From NCBI RefSeq assembly GCF_000372725.1, contig NW_005198966.1:564247-628246 (forward strand): a stretch of DNA of 64,000 nucleotides, written 5' to 3'. This DNA is from Emiliania huxleyi CCMP1516. Lineage: Eukaryota > Haptophyta > Isochrysidales > Noelaerhabdaceae. The notes under the pieces are model-generated. The model was not told the origin of the DNA. It searched no databases and saw nothing but the letters and a program-made list of their open reading frames with translations. Positions 1 to 10,359 of this stretch are shown in pieces (position 1 is the first letter of the stretch; each line of letters opens with the position of its first letter). The position numbers and the translations under genes are program-made.

Positions 1-48
1 CCAGACTGTTCTTCACATAAACGCACTGTTCTTCACAGAAAAACAGAA

Positions 49-110
49 GGACCCAAGACGCACAAGCACAGACAGTCGAGAAGGGAGAGAGACAGCAACG
101 ACAGTCAGAA
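49..110 (+). repeat. dispersed repeat, copy 1 (GACAGTCGAGAA family)
   Basis: A stretch beginning GGACCCAAGACGCACAAGCA and continuing to ACAGTCAGAAG recurs at 56543-56580 (first half) and inside intron 1 of the Na+/H+ exchanger gene at about 39070-39112 (second half). All three copies are in the same orientation. It is non-coding and is probably a piece of a larger interspersed element. The rest of 1-270 holds no gene. Confidence 0.7.
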
Positions 111-271
111 GTCAGCGCTGGGTTCCAGGAAGGCGAATGCGATGACGGCCTCTAGTGTTCTTCACCTTTCTACCTGACCTGACCTAGCGATGCCACGGCG
201 GCTACATGAATGAATGTTTTGGTGACGTCACAACTCCTCTCTATAATCTAAACGAATGTACGATGTCCGCG

Positions 272-1465
272 TCAGGCGCGCGCCGCGAGCCCCGGCTGCT
301 CCTGCGTGAGGCCGCTCTCTAAGTGGTAGTCCGCGGGCGTCTCCACGCGCAGCTCCATCTCCGCGACCGGGATGCCCTCGGCCGGACTCGGACCTGCCGG
401 CACGTCCGCGGACTTGTGCTTCCTGCGCTCGCGCAGCTTTGGCACGTAGACCATCGCGAGGGCGATGAGGGCGAGCGCGCCGAGGATGCTGCCAGAGATG
501 ATGATGACGAGCATGGCGCTCTCGGCCGCGTCGCACCAGCCCTCGTGATCCGGGTAGAGCGCCTCGTTGATCTGTTGGCAAGGACCGTCGTCGCAGATGA
601 TGTCTCTCCACTCCCAGCAGTTGGGGTGGCAGTCGGACGGATCGTCGAAGCACTCTCCGGGCAGAGCGGGTGGCGGCGAGGGCGGCGAGAAGGGCGGTGC
701 GGGTGGCGAGGGCGGCGAGAAGGGCGGCGAGGGCGGCGAGGGCGGCGAGAGGGGCGGCGAGGGCGGCAAGGGCGGCGAGAAGGGCGGCGAGGGCGACGAG
801 GGCGGTGAGGGCGGCGAGGAGGGCGGCGAGGAGGGCGGCGAGAGAGGCGGTGAGGGCAGCGAGGGCGGCGAAGGTTCGGAGCATCCCGCGATCGCGTTGA
901 GTCTGATGTATTGCGAGGTCTCGGTACCGTCATCATCCGTGAACGTCACGTGTGTGCACTCGCCCAAGGTCAGGTCCTGGTCAAGCATGACGTGCCCAGT
1001 GCAGCCGGGCGAATCGTAAAGCTTGACGTTGATTGTGGTGGACGACACGCATGTGTACATCCCGGGATCGTCCGTGCCGGGGCAGTAGCCAGTCAGGATG
1101 GCCGCATCTGTGGTCCATACGACAAGGCCGCCGACTTCGGGATCGGGGGTGCTGCATGCGGCGGTGGTGAACGCAGCGGCCTCAAATCCGTATGGTCCGC
1201 TCTGCAGACCCGAGACCAGTCCCCCGAGATTGGAGAACGGGTCTCCTAAGTCTCCTAGATTGAAGAATGGGTCGGAGGGTAAGTCTTCTAGATTGAAGTT
1301 TTCGAACGCGTCTTGCAGCTCGTCTTGCAGCTGTTCCAGATGGTCCAAAGAGGGGCCGTCGTCGAGATGCCGTCCGCCCTCTGGGGTCGCCTCGCGGGCA
1401 AGCCCGTCCGCCAGCCACGTACAAGCGAGGGCTGCGAGAACAAGCGCACGTCTTGAGCCCGCCAT
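272..1465 (-). CDS. secreted/type I membrane protein with Ser-Pro-rich linker
   Basis: This is a single-exon protein of 397 residues. I start it at the ATG at 1465 because the next residues (Met-Ala-Gly-Ser-Arg-Arg, then a hydrophobic Leu/Ala run ending Gly-Leu-Ala) form a signal peptide; the open frame continues upstream but that leader looks unlike coding sequence. After an acidic region and a cysteine-containing beta-rich domain there is a long SPP/FSPP repeat linker like those of pherophorin-type algal extracellular proteins. A second Cys-rich patch follows (eight Cys in about 45 residues), then one transmembrane helix (LVIIISGSILGALALIALAM) and a basic cytoplasmic tail. A cell-surface role is inference; I recognise no catalytic motif. 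It is divergent from the next gene across a 230 bp spacer. Confidence 0.75.
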   Translation of the reverse strand: MAGSRRALVLAALACTWLADGLAREATPEGGRHLDDGPSLDHLEQLQDELQDAFENFNLEDLPSDPFFNLGDLGDPFSNLGGLVSGLQSGPYGFEAAAFTTAACSTPDPEVGGLVVWTTDAAILTGYCPGTDDPGMYTCVSSTTINVKLYDSPGCTGHVMLDQDLTLGECTHVTFTDDDGTETSQYIRLNAIAGCSEPSPPSLPSPPLSPPSSPPSSPPSPPSSPSPPFSPPLPPSPPLSPPSPPSPPFSPPSPPAPPFSPPSPPPALPGECFDDPSDCHPNCWEWRDIICDDGPCQQINEALYPDHEGWCDAAESAMLVIIISGSILGALALIALAMVYVPKLRERRKHKSADVPAGPSPAEGIPVAEMELRVETPADYHLESGLTQEQPGLAARA

Positions 1466-1695
1466 TGCCAAGGGGCACGTACGCGCGGTTGTGCGGCGAC
1501 GTGGAACGCGGAATCTCGGCGGGCAGAGGTGCCAAAGACAAAGATTTTTTTGGCCGCCGACGGTTGGGGCGGGCAGATGGAAAAGAATTTTACAATACAA
1601 GCCTCTCTCACAGCACATGGAAAAGAAGTCGAACGCCGTGATACAAACTTAGGCAGAGCCGCCGGCTTGTGTCTACCTCGAATGACGTCTAGCAA
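1466..1695. promoter_or_regulatory. divergent intergenic spacer, presumed bidirectional promoter
   Basis: The spacer separates the start codons of the minus-strand membrane protein and the plus-strand EF-hand protein. It contains an A-rich block (AAAGAATTTTACAATACAAG near 1581) resembling blocks upstream of other genes here (31183, 55230, 43440). No TATA box is obvious. Regulatory function is inferred from position only. Confidence 0.35.
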
Positions 1696-3582
1696 ATGCG
1701 CGCGACCGCGGATCCTCCCGACCCCCCGACCCTATTCATCCTCTCGGCGTTCGTCGCCAGCCGTTTCCACGCCGAGTCGCTTGTGCTCGCATTGTTCTCT
1801 GTGCGCTCGCACCACCCTGGCAGCTTCGTCCTCCTCGTGGACCGCGCGTCGCCTCATGCAATCGAGAGAGAAGCGCTCCCTCCGCGGCTACGAGATGGGC
1901 TGCGGGTGCTGCCGCTGCGGCCGCCTGTGGGCTCGCCAAACCAAAGAGAGTACGGCGCCTATGCAGCAGCCCTCAACCTCCTGCGCGAAGCCCGCGAGGC
2001 AGGTTGGCGAGTTCGTGACTTTGACGCCTTTGTCTTTATGCAAGCTTCCATCGTGCTGACCGAGCCGCTGCCGCTGCAGCGCGGTACGGACTCTGCTCCA
2101 TCTTGCTCCATCCGACCGCTCGGCGCGCTCGCGTGCCCACCAAGCTTCGAGTGCCACCCCTTACAAGAGGGGTGGAAGTATCACGAGATACGTACGTACC
2201 TCACGGGAGTCGGCCTACGCGGCAACGGCTCAAATGCGGCACTGTCAGCGCCTTCTGTTTGGCACAACTCGTTCGTAGCGAATCGGGAGGGTGTGCGCTC
2301 AATGCTGCTGTCAGGCAGGCATCGGCGGCCACCGGCTGGCGGCTCGAACGCCTTCGACCATCCGCGCCTCGGCGTGTCCAAGTTCTGTAGCGAGCAGCTG
2401 ACAGGGGAGATAGTCAAGGCGCTCACAGGCTCCGCCAGCTGCGTGCGCGGGCTGCCGTGGCGCAGCACCTCCCGGCCATTCTACCGGTTGCACGGCAGTG
2501 ATTTTCGCGTCGTCCTCCCCGCCGACGTCGTCCTCTCGTCGGTGCTAAGGTTCGCCGATGGCAACTTGGACGGCTCTGTCTCGCGCAGAGAGCTCCTGGT
2601 CGCAATCAAGAGTGACTTTGCTGCATGGCGAGAGTTGTGGGGCGCGGCGTGCCTGGCATTCCCGATCGCGTCAGAACCCGCCGTCGCCGCCTTCATAGCT
2701 GGCGACAGCGCAAAAGGAGGACGCGGTCCGCCGCCGCTGCCCGGAGGCGTCCAGCTTGAGCGGGAGTTGCAGCTTGCCCGTCAGCTCCGAAGGAACCGCA
2801 CGGGCGATCCGCGATGCGATGCGCTCTCGCTCGCAGCTTTCTGGGCAGACGAGTCGGCCGCCATCCTCGGCCGCCTGCCATCGTCGAGCCGTCTCATGGA
2901 CTTTCACCGCGCAGGATGGCTGAATGACGAGCACGCCACACCATTCAAGGATCCGCTTACAGAGCCTCCCGGGGCAGGCTACTGGGGCAGACTCGCCCCC
3001 ACAAAGCCAGCCAAGAGGAGCGGGGGCCCTCACGCAAGGCCGCCGGAGCGGCCGCAGCCTCACGCAGCAGCTCTGAGGGCCCTCGAGCAGTACGCCAGCA
3101 GATTTACCCGACGGCTCTTTAGCCTCGCTGACGCCGACAGGGACGGTACACTCTCCTTCACCGAGCTCTCTGACGCCAGTAGCGGCGGTCACTTCTTCGC
3201 CCCCCTCCTTCTCCCCTCCTGCCTCGAGCTGCCGCGCTTCTCCCCCCAACCCACCGTCGAGGGCTCCTCCGCGGCAGAGGTCTCGCGAGCGCGGGGCGGA
3301 TCGGCAGCAGCGGACGACTACTGGTCCCCCACAGGCTGGCCTAGTTTATATGGAGCGAAGCTGCGTAGCGTCGATCTCGAGGCGCGACTCTCACGCACAA
3401 TGAACCAGCCCAAAGGGGACTGGAGAGATGGACGCACCAGCGGGCTCGTGATCAAAACGCTCACAACCTCGGCTCTCTTTTACCTCCGCTGGTCTCTCGC
3501 GGCCCTGACAGAACGCAGTATGGCAAGTCCCCATATGAATAGGAGATGCAGTAGCTTGCCCTTTCTCTCAGGCGTCAGATGA
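1696..3582 (+). CDS. glycosyltransferase-like protein with two EF-hands
   Basis: This is a 628-residue single-exon ORF. The N-terminal part (about 12-260) has the layout of a nucleotide-sugar transferase-like fold: hydrophobic strands, an REYGAY segment and FDAFVFMQASIVLTEPL. Two canonical calcium-binding EF-hand loops follow, DGNLDGSVSRRE near residue 287 and DADRDGTLSFTE near residue 478, with acidic residues at loop positions 1, 3, 5 and 12. The EF-hands are clear; the glycosyltransferase assignment is a weak resemblance without a decisive motif. No signal peptide is seen at the chosen ATG, and an upstream exon is possible. The last roughly 50 residues are less protein-like and may be intron read-through. 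Confidence 0.6.
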   Translation: MRATADPPDPPTLFILSAFVASRFHAESLVLALFSVRSHHPGSFVLLVDRASPHAIEREALPPRLRDGLRVLPLRPPVGSPNQREYGAYAAALNLLREAREAGWRVRDFDAFVFMQASIVLTEPLPLQRGTDSAPSCSIRPLGALACPPSFECHPLQEGWKYHEIRTYLTGVGLRGNGSNAALSAPSVWHNSFVANREGVRSMLLSGRHRRPPAGGSNAFDHPRLGVSKFCSEQLTGEIVKALTGSASCVRGLPWRSTSRPFYRLHGSDFRVVLPADVVLSSVLRFADGNLDGSVSRRELLVAIKSDFAAWRELWGAACLAFPIASEPAVAAFIAGDSAKGGRGPPPLPGGVQLERELQLARQLRRNRTGDPRCDALSLAAFWADESAAILGRLPSSSRLMDFHRAGWLNDEHATPFKDPLTEPPGAGYWGRLAPTKPAKRSGGPHARPPERPQPHAAALRALEQYASRFTRRLFSLADADRDGTLSFTELSDASSGGHFFAPLLLPSCLELPRFSPQPTVEGSSAAEVSRARGGSAAADDYWSPTGWPSLYGAKLRSVDLEARLSRTMNQPKGDWRDGRTSGLVIKTLTTSALFYLRWSLAALTERSMASPHMNRRCSSLPFLSGVR

Positions 3583-3781
3583 TGATTTTGAAGATACTTG
3601 ATGAGTTGAGAATGAGCTCATCAGTTTGAATGAGGTTTTCGATCAGAGACGCCCAAAAGTTTAGCATGGCAGGACCGAGCACCGAGGCGGTGGAGGCGAA
3701 CTGCGGCCGGAGGCACGCGGCAAACTCTTCGCGCTGAAAAGTTTCGCTCCGGGCGCCCTCCCCCTCTCCGGCGTTGAGACG

Positions 3782-4939
3782 ATGCCAACGACGTGCATAC
3801 TCGCCGCGCTCGTCCTCGCGGCTGCCCTTGGTCCGGCCGCCGCTGTCTTGCCTTGCCTCCCGATCTCGGAAGACCACGTGCAGTGGACCCTCGACAAGAT
3901 TGCCAAGGCGCAGATCATCACCTCACCGTGGCCGCACGTGCAGATTGAGGAGTACTTGCACCCACAGGTGTACGCGTGCGCGATCCATTACTGGCCAGAG
4001 GATCCGGAGTGGAGGATCCGCAAAACGTCCCAAGACGGAGTGGGGACGCGGCCCAACCGAACCGCGATCGACCTGGAGAACTTCTTCCACAACTACAACT
4101 ATCGCCGGGCGGTGGAAGAGAATGTTCAGCCATTGAGGAATGGGTACTCGGCGCTGTCGTCGAGGAACACGATCGACTTTTGGCGGGACTACAAGGCGAA
4201 GATTGGTGGCGAGAACGCCCTCGCCGTGACCAATGCCTGGCTCAACAAGTTCGAGAAGACGCTCTCGGTGCGCCCACTGCTAAAGGATATCTGGCAGGCG
4301 ATGGGCACATATGTTGAGAACCACACGGTGGCGCAGCGTGGCTCGCTGCACTGGGACGAGGCGGGCTACTCTGTCATGCCCCACCTGGACACGGCGTCCA
4401 CGTGGATCGTCACGTTGCTACAGTACATGCCGCAGTGGGACGAGCTCGAGCTGATGAGGGACCAGGGCACCCTGCTAGTGAAGCGGTGAGGGCCGGCCCC
4501 GCTCCCAACGCGCGCCACCCCAAATGGAACCCAGATGTGATTGCCTGCGACACTGAGAGAGAATCGATCCCCATTGAGCTGTTCTATCCACTCCACTCAT
4601 AGGTGGGAGCCCGACGATCAGCAGCGGCACTTCGAGAGCGGGGGGCGGCCGCTTCCCATCTGGGACAAATGGAACAACAAAGTCGGCCCCATGCATGGCC
4701 CGTTGCGCACCACGCAGTACGAGCTCAAGGCCAAGACTGCCTTCATCCCAAACTCGATCCTTGCTTTTGCGCCGTGCGACTCGTCGTGGCACGCGGTCGA
4801 GGAGGTCAGGGAAGGTTACCACCGCAAGGTGATGGCAACTTACATTGAGTGGGGGCCCGGCAAGGAGCACCGCCTCGCAAACGAGACCGCCTTCGACCGA
4901 GTTGGCCACTCCATCCCCCCGGGCGAGTGCATGATCTGA
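3782..4939 (+). CDS. secreted 2-oxoglutarate/Fe(II) oxygenase-like protein (2 exons)
   Basis: Exons are 3782-4485 and 4603-4939; the 117 nt intron is GT-AG (CG|GTGAGG ... CATAG|GTGG) and splicing restores a 346-residue frame. Residues 1-21 are a signal peptide (Thr-Thr-Cys-Ile-Leu-Ala-Ala-Leu-rich, ending Pro-Ala-Ala-Ala). The catalytic core shows the 2-His-1-Asp iron triad of the superfamily: His201 and Asp203 (PHLDTAS) and His298 (SSWHAV), with Arg308 ten residues later (GYHRKVM) placed to bind 2-oxoglutarate. The distal half of the jelly roll lies in exon 2. The substrate is unknown; it may hydroxylate a secreted protein or glycan. Without the splice the protein would lose the distal histidine, so the intron is functionally required. 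Confidence 0.85.
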
Positions 4940-5399
4940 CGCGCCCCTCTTTTGGAGGTACGACCTTCGTATCACGGTGTTCCAGACGAAGTTTTTGTAA
5001 TGTGAGATTTTGACCATTTTGTGAACGCACCACTCACAATCCCATGTGTCCTCATAACCTCCTATCTAGATCCTGCCACACGTACTCCAGCATTACTGGG
5101 AACACGTCCCGTCGCTCGCATTGCGTAGCGGGTAGGCCTCGTCGCATACTAGGCAGTACCGGCGGGGTGTGTTTCTTGGGACCAAGGGAAGGCGTGCCCC
5201 TTGTGGATTAGTGCCGAGCGCGCTGATGCGCCCAGAGGGGGTCATCCGGCTCTTGCTCAGCATGTAGTCATTCGGCAACAGGTTGAACCCGCCGCTGCAG
5301 CGAGAGAGATTTTAGCAATACAAAATGTGTTTGTGTTGATCGCCGCGCATGTAGAAGCCGCGGGTGGCGAGCAAGGCGGTTGCGGACGGCCGATCTGCG

Positions 5400-7154
5400 A
5401 TGAGTTTGTGGAGTTTCTCTTTTTTCTTACGGACATTTAGGAAAGAAATCTTTATCGGGCAAGAAGAATACGAAAGAAATTCGTCCTTGGACGTCCCAGC
5501 CAAAGTGATCCTTCCGCGCTCAAAGGAAGTGCCCGACAGAGCGCGCTCTGGCATGGCCCGCGTCGTGCCGCTGTCACCACCGCCACCTCCACCGCCGCCG
5601 CCTCCGCTGCCTCCGCTGCCTCCGTCTCCGCCCACGCAGCCGCCGCAGCCGCCGCAGCCGCCGCTGCCACCGCACCCGCCGCCGAGTCCTCCGATCCCTC
5701 CCTCGCCGCCTTCGCCGCCTCCATCGCCGCCCTCACCGCCGCCGCCGCCGCTCTTTCGCTGCCACGAGATGCCGCCGCTCACTGTGGCGATAGCCAACGT
5801 CATCGTGGCGACCTTCATGGCCGAGCACCCTCTCTCGGCGCTCGCTCCGCCTCCCGAGGGCGTGGAGGTGAACACTTACGCCCTCACGACGAACGTCTAT
5901 CGAGCAAACAACACGCTCGAAAGCTTCAGCTACGAGGGCATCAAGCTCTACGGCTGCGAGCGCGACGGGATCGAGCGCGAGCGGTCGTGGTTTGAGCGCT
6001 TGCTCGACGCCACGCCTGATGCCCTGAGCGACGTCTGGGGCGTCGCCCCCGCCTCTGTCAAGGACCATTACCTGCCAGACGCGATTCGAATGGAAGTGAC
6101 CGGTGTGCGCTTCACCGGTACACTCAAGTACCACGTCACTCAGCTCGGGATTCCGGCCGGCAGCGGCGACCTCCGCTACGAGGCGGGAGGCACGATCGTG
6201 TACGACGACATCTCGATTCGGATGTCGGACATTGAGGCGGACCGCGGCGCGGCCGGCAGGCCTGTCCGCTGTGGAGGCACCGTCCAGATGATGTCCCTCA
6301 ACTACACCGGCCCCTACCACGGCTCCGAGTGGATGTACATGGGCAACTCTCCCCTCCGGCCAGACATGATGGGCTTTATCTGCGACGGCCACGAGACGGA
6401 GAACCACAACCCCCTCTCGACAGGCTGGCACTGGGTCGGCCCGGGACCGCCCCCGACCGGCCTGCTGGCAAAGTCGAGGGAGAGCCTGCAGGAGAAGTGC
6501 GCGCTCGCGACGCCCGTCGAGCGCCTGCTTGGCTTCTGCGTCTTCCCGTGGGCGTGGCCTCAGGCGATGGTGCGACTGGCAGAGATGCGCCCGGGGGCGG
6601 CGACCGCGGTGCTGGGCTTCTACTGCGTCCTCCCGGCGGCCGTCTGGCTCGGCGTCATCTGGTGCTGCTGCCGGCGATCGCGCCCCGCAACGGCCCGTGC
6701 GGCGACGCACCACTCTCGCACCATGCGCCCGTCCGAGTCGTATGAGCCGGGCGCGCGAGACAGCTCCAAGGCGCCGCCCCCGTTCGTGCGCATCCCGTCG
6801 GAGGCGCCGGTGGGCGTCACCGTGGTGTGGTTCGTCGGCGCTCTCGTGAGCAAGTGGCGCCGCGGCAGCTCGCGCGCCGTGTCGCGCAATCCGTCGCAAC
6901 AGTCGGTGACGAGGCAGTCGGCGACGAGGCGGCCGCTGCTCCGTGAGATGAGCGACGAGGTGGGAGCCGCGAGCTCTCGCCCCGCCGGGCCGACATGCGG
7001 ACCGGCCCTCACAGCGCTGGTGGCCGAGCAAGAGAGGGAGCCGGCGCAGCAGCTGCTCCGGGGCTGCGGCCACGCCAGGCAGCGAGCGTCGCAGAAGCCG
7101 TCGGCTGTGACCATCGACATCGACCGCGACAGTGCGAGCGAGATGCAGGTCTAG
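5400..7154 (+). CDS. poly-Pro membrane protein of unknown function
   Basis: The open frame starts with a Ser/Phe-rich leader at the 5400 ATG; an alternative start is the ATG at 5553, just before an almost pure Pro/Ser tract of about 60 residues. A roughly 300-residue domain follows, with conserved-looking Cys, Trp and Gly positions (KLYGCERDG, VRCGGTVQMMSLNYTGP, GWHWVGPG), then one or two transmembrane segments (AVLGFYCVLPAAVWLGVIWC, and a weaker VGVTVVWFVGALV). The C-terminal tail is Ser/Arg-rich. I do not recognise the folded domain. The Pro-rich linker resembles that of the gene at 272-1465, suggesting an exposed extracellular or vacuolar domain. The antisense Gly-rich frame over the Pro tract is a codon shadow. 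Confidence 0.65.
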   Translation: MSLWSFSFFLRTFRKEIFIGQEEYERNSSLDVPAKVILPRSKEVPDRARSGMARVVPLSPPPPPPPPPPLPPLPPSPPTQPPQPPQPPLPPHPPPSPPIPPSPPSPPPSPPSPPPPPLFRCHEMPPLTVAIANVIVATFMAEHPLSALAPPPEGVEVNTYALTTNVYRANNTLESFSYEGIKLYGCERDGIERERSWFERLLDATPDALSDVWGVAPASVKDHYLPDAIRMEVTGVRFTGTLKYHVTQLGIPAGSGDLRYEAGGTIVYDDISIRMSDIEADRGAAGRPVRCGGTVQMMSLNYTGPYHGSEWMYMGNSPLRPDMMGFICDGHETENHNPLSTGWHWVGPGPPPTGLLAKSRESLQEKCALATPVERLLGFCVFPWAWPQAMVRLAEMRPGAATAVLGFYCVLPAAVWLGVIWCCCRRSRPATARAATHHSRTMRPSESYEPGARDSSKAPPPFVRIPSEAPVGVTVVWFVGALVSKWRRGSSRAVSRNPSQQSVTRQSATRRPLLREMSDEVGAASSRPAGPTCGPALTALVAEQEREPAQQLLRGCGHARQRASQKPSAVTIDIDRDSASEMQV

Positions 7155-7876
7155 ACCACAGAGCCAACCCGGATACGTTCTTGCATGTTGATCTTCTGTG
7201 GCCTGGAGTACTCTGCTTTACGTGTATGTTCCTCCGTTCAGTGCGGCGGTTTGTTCAATGTAGCTGCCTGTGTTGTCGTGTTGTGCCCGTGATCGGTGTG
7301 CGTGATGTGATGTCGTCGGAGTCTTCAGTCTACGCTTGGCGCCCTCCGTTACCGCCCTCGTACCAAGTTTGTGACGTACGGCATCGCGCCGATGCTCACG
7401 CCACTCCGCTGGCGCTGCGGCAGCTCCTCTCCGGCCCACAAAGAGTGAAACTGAAAGTCGCCACAAAACCTCGATCGAGAAGCTCCGCCCCGGCGCGCCG
7501 GCCCCGCGCAGCCTCCCCCGCGCGCCGCGGCGCCGACCGCCCCGGTCGAGGCGAACAAGGGGTGCCTCGGCGGGTCGTCAGCAAAGAGCAGCCCGCCCGC
7601 CCGCCGTACATGAGGACCGGCACAGCCCAGCCCGCCGAGGCTCGCTCTCCCAGCTGCCACGCGCGCGAGGTCGTCGCATGACTCGAGCGCTGAAGCTCAT
7701 GCAGCCAAACGGCAAGGTGGCACCCGCCAGGCACCGGCTCTGCTAGATGGACATAGCCCAGTGATGCATGGCGCTCACGCCGCGGCACTCTATTGGATGC
7801 GGATCGCCGCCCTAAGCTCGAGAGCGTTGCGCGTCGCAGGCGCCGGACTGCTGCGTAGCGCGAGGCATGCAAGTTT
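7155..7876. other. no confident gene
   Basis: Open frames exist on both strands (plus to 7681, minus 7396-8226) but none carries a recognisable domain. The minus frame runs antisense into the next gene's Pro tract. This is probably the 3' UTR of the upstream gene plus the promoter of the next one. Confidence 0.5.
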
Positions 7877-10148
7877 GTGCAGCTGGGCCAGGAGGGCAGG
7901 GAGGCGGCCAGGTCCTCCCCAACGCACGCTCGACGCCTAGCCTGTTGCGCCGCGTGCGCGGTACTCCAGCTGACGCTCGTTGCTGCCCTCGGAACGAGCC
8001 TCGCTCCCGCCTCTCTGCGCTCCCTCCTCCCTTCCCGGCTCCCTCCCCCGCCGCAGCTTCCTACGCCGCCGCAGCCGCCGCCGCTGCTCCCGCCGCCGCT
8101 GCCGCCTTGGCTGCCGCCGCCATCCCCGCCGCCGCCGCGTCCTCCCCCGCCGCCCTGCGGCCAGTGGTGTGGCCTCCGCTTCCGCCAGCCTCCGTCCCTG
8201 CCATGCGGTGTCCTGCTGTATGCCAACCCTCGCGGTCCGGGCGGCGAGGTCTCGGCCAGGCGAGGGGCCTGCTATAGACACACACCTCAAGGCAGTTCGA
8301 AGGCCGTCATGCACGTCTATACGCACCTCTCGCCCTCTTTCTTCGGCCCACCCGTTGCCAACTCTCCTCCCCACCTCTCCATCAATCTCACCCCGCGACC
8401 TGCCGCCTCCCGCTCGTCCAGCCTGCGTCAGCTCGGCGAGGGGCTCGGCTGGCCGTACTACGAGGCGGGCGACGCGGTGGACGACGAGGGCTGCGCGTCC
8501 GCCTCGCGACGGCCGCCGCGAGGCGGCAGCCGGAGGACAACCTGGGTGCGAGCTAGATGTACCGAGACACACAAACGCCGGACGCGCTCAGCATGACCGA
8601 AGCGTGGCATAATTGCCGTGAGCCAGCGCGAGATGGTTCGCGTGTAGGCGTGCGTGCTGAGCAGCGTCCGCTCTCAGCTGCGGGCGGGACGGTCACCCCG
8701 CATGCTCATCGAGACGCACCGCAACCTCAATGCGCGCCGGCTTGGACTGATTGCGGATCCCGGCTTCCACGCTTCCGTGATCCGCCCGCTGCAGTCAGCC
8801 TTGAACGGCAGCAAGGCCGGCTGCCGCCTCGTCAGGGCCATCTCTCTTTCCGACGGCGCGTCGCACGTCGCGGCGAGGGCGGCGGCGTTCCAGGTGCCGG
8901 CGGGTGATTACGCCGATTTTGCAAGCCGCTGTCCCAACGACCAGGTCGCCTTTGTCAGTGGCGGGCGCAACGCCTCCCACCTGAGGACAGCGAGAGAGCT
9001 CCTCACCAGCACCTACGACCTCGTCGGCAAAGCCTCGAACCCCGCCGGCCTTCTCGACGCTTTGCGGCGGCTGCTCCGGTGGCCACTCTGGGCGCAGCTT
9101 GCCACCACGGCGACGGCGGGCCCTGCAGCCGGCCCTGCTGCGCCGCCCTTCTCCCTGAGCGAGGACGAATGGGCCACGCTGCGGGCCAGGGCCGGCTCGA
9201 CGATGCACTCCTCGCCGCCTTTTGCGAGAGTGAGCTCGGCTGCGCCCCTGGCCGAAGTGCGGTGCGCGTCTTGCCATGCTCTGATCTGTAACATCCGTGG
9301 CCGCCTCCCTCGCCGCCGGCGCCGCCTCCCCCGCCCGCGCGGTGCGTGGGCTCCGGCGAGTGCCTAGGGAAGCTGACGAGCCAAAAAAAAGTGCTCGGCG
9401 ATGCTGCGCGACCCGGAGCACAAGTTTCGTGGTTACTGCCAGGGCCTCGCTAACGTGTAGACAGCGTCGACTCACGCCTCCACGGTTGAGCATAGGCGGG
9501 CTACTGCCATGGCACCGGCTGGAGCACCGACTGGCCCGGCAGCGCGTGCGCGGGGCGGTGTGTGCTCCACTGCAAACCCTCCCTGCTTCCCATGCCTCGG
9601 CCACATGTCGGCCGAAGAATCCATTCGAATGCCGGTCGACTCGCGGGGCCCTTAGGTTCAACATCCTCCGCACGTCGGGGTACGACTTTTGCCGCAACGT
9701 GGAGTGGATGGTTTGCGCGGCGGGAGGTGAGGTCGCCCGTGATCGTCCGAAGTGAAGCGCGCGTGTGTGTGTGCACCACCCCGCGCGCTCTGAGACGCTG
9801 TCGTTGCCAGGTCACGCCGGAGTGGGCAACGGCGATATCATCTTCACGCACAAGCCGAGTGCGCTCGATATTGGCCTCCTGAACGACCACGACGGCTACC
9901 ACGAGAACGACCTGTACTACCTGGAGGTGTGCGCGCTGAACGAGCTGTGCGGTAACTACGAGGAGATCTTTCGCGCGGAAGTGGGGGAGACATTCCGGTG
10001 CAGAGTGGACGCGGAGAGGTGGGCAGCCGCCGCGGTGCGCGGAGGACTTGAGAGCGTTCGGGTGAGGTGCAGGTGGAGAGAAGCTCTGGTCTTTCGACGA
10101 GTTTGCTTTGGTTTGTGTCAACCGGTACATGTAAACGAAATATCCTGA
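7877..10148 (+). CDS. unidentified multi-exon gene with Pro-rich N-terminus
   Basis: The locus is coding on the plus strand but I could not close every exon. Exon A (from about 7877 to 8545) has a hydrophobic segment and a poly-Pro tract. A GT-AG intron at 8546-8677 joins it in frame to an exon reading LRAGRSPRMLIETHRNLN and on to about 9230. A Cys-rich stretch near 9350-9440 is open in two frames that exchange at a run of eight A (about 9382-9389), so a frameshift, sequencing error or unseen intron is likely. The last clear intron, 9727-9810, joins CRNVEWMVCAAG to HAGVGNGDIIFTHKPS; the final exon continues with HENDLYYLEVCALNELCGNY. The family is not recognised. Start, middle exons and stop are provisional. 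Confidence 0.45.
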
Positions 10149-10359
10149 CTCGTCTAGACGTGGAGTCGCGAAGGTGGTCGCCCCTTGCCCTACCACCTTG
10201 ACGCTTGCTTGAGAAGTGGTGGAAAAAGACGAAAGTGTACCTGGACTTTACCTTCTCAAGAGGCGAGCCACCGTGTGCAACTTGCGGTCTTCAGCACACA
10301 TTGCGATTCTTTGCGCGCCCGTGCTAAGAGACGCCATCTTTCTTTTTCTCGCGACATAC

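Noticed and set aside
5312-5875. Gly-rich minus-strand ORF opposite the poly-Pro tract
   Set aside because: It is the complement of CCG/CCT codons; Gly repeats with no other domain. The plus frame continues for about 450 more residues with folded-looking sequence.
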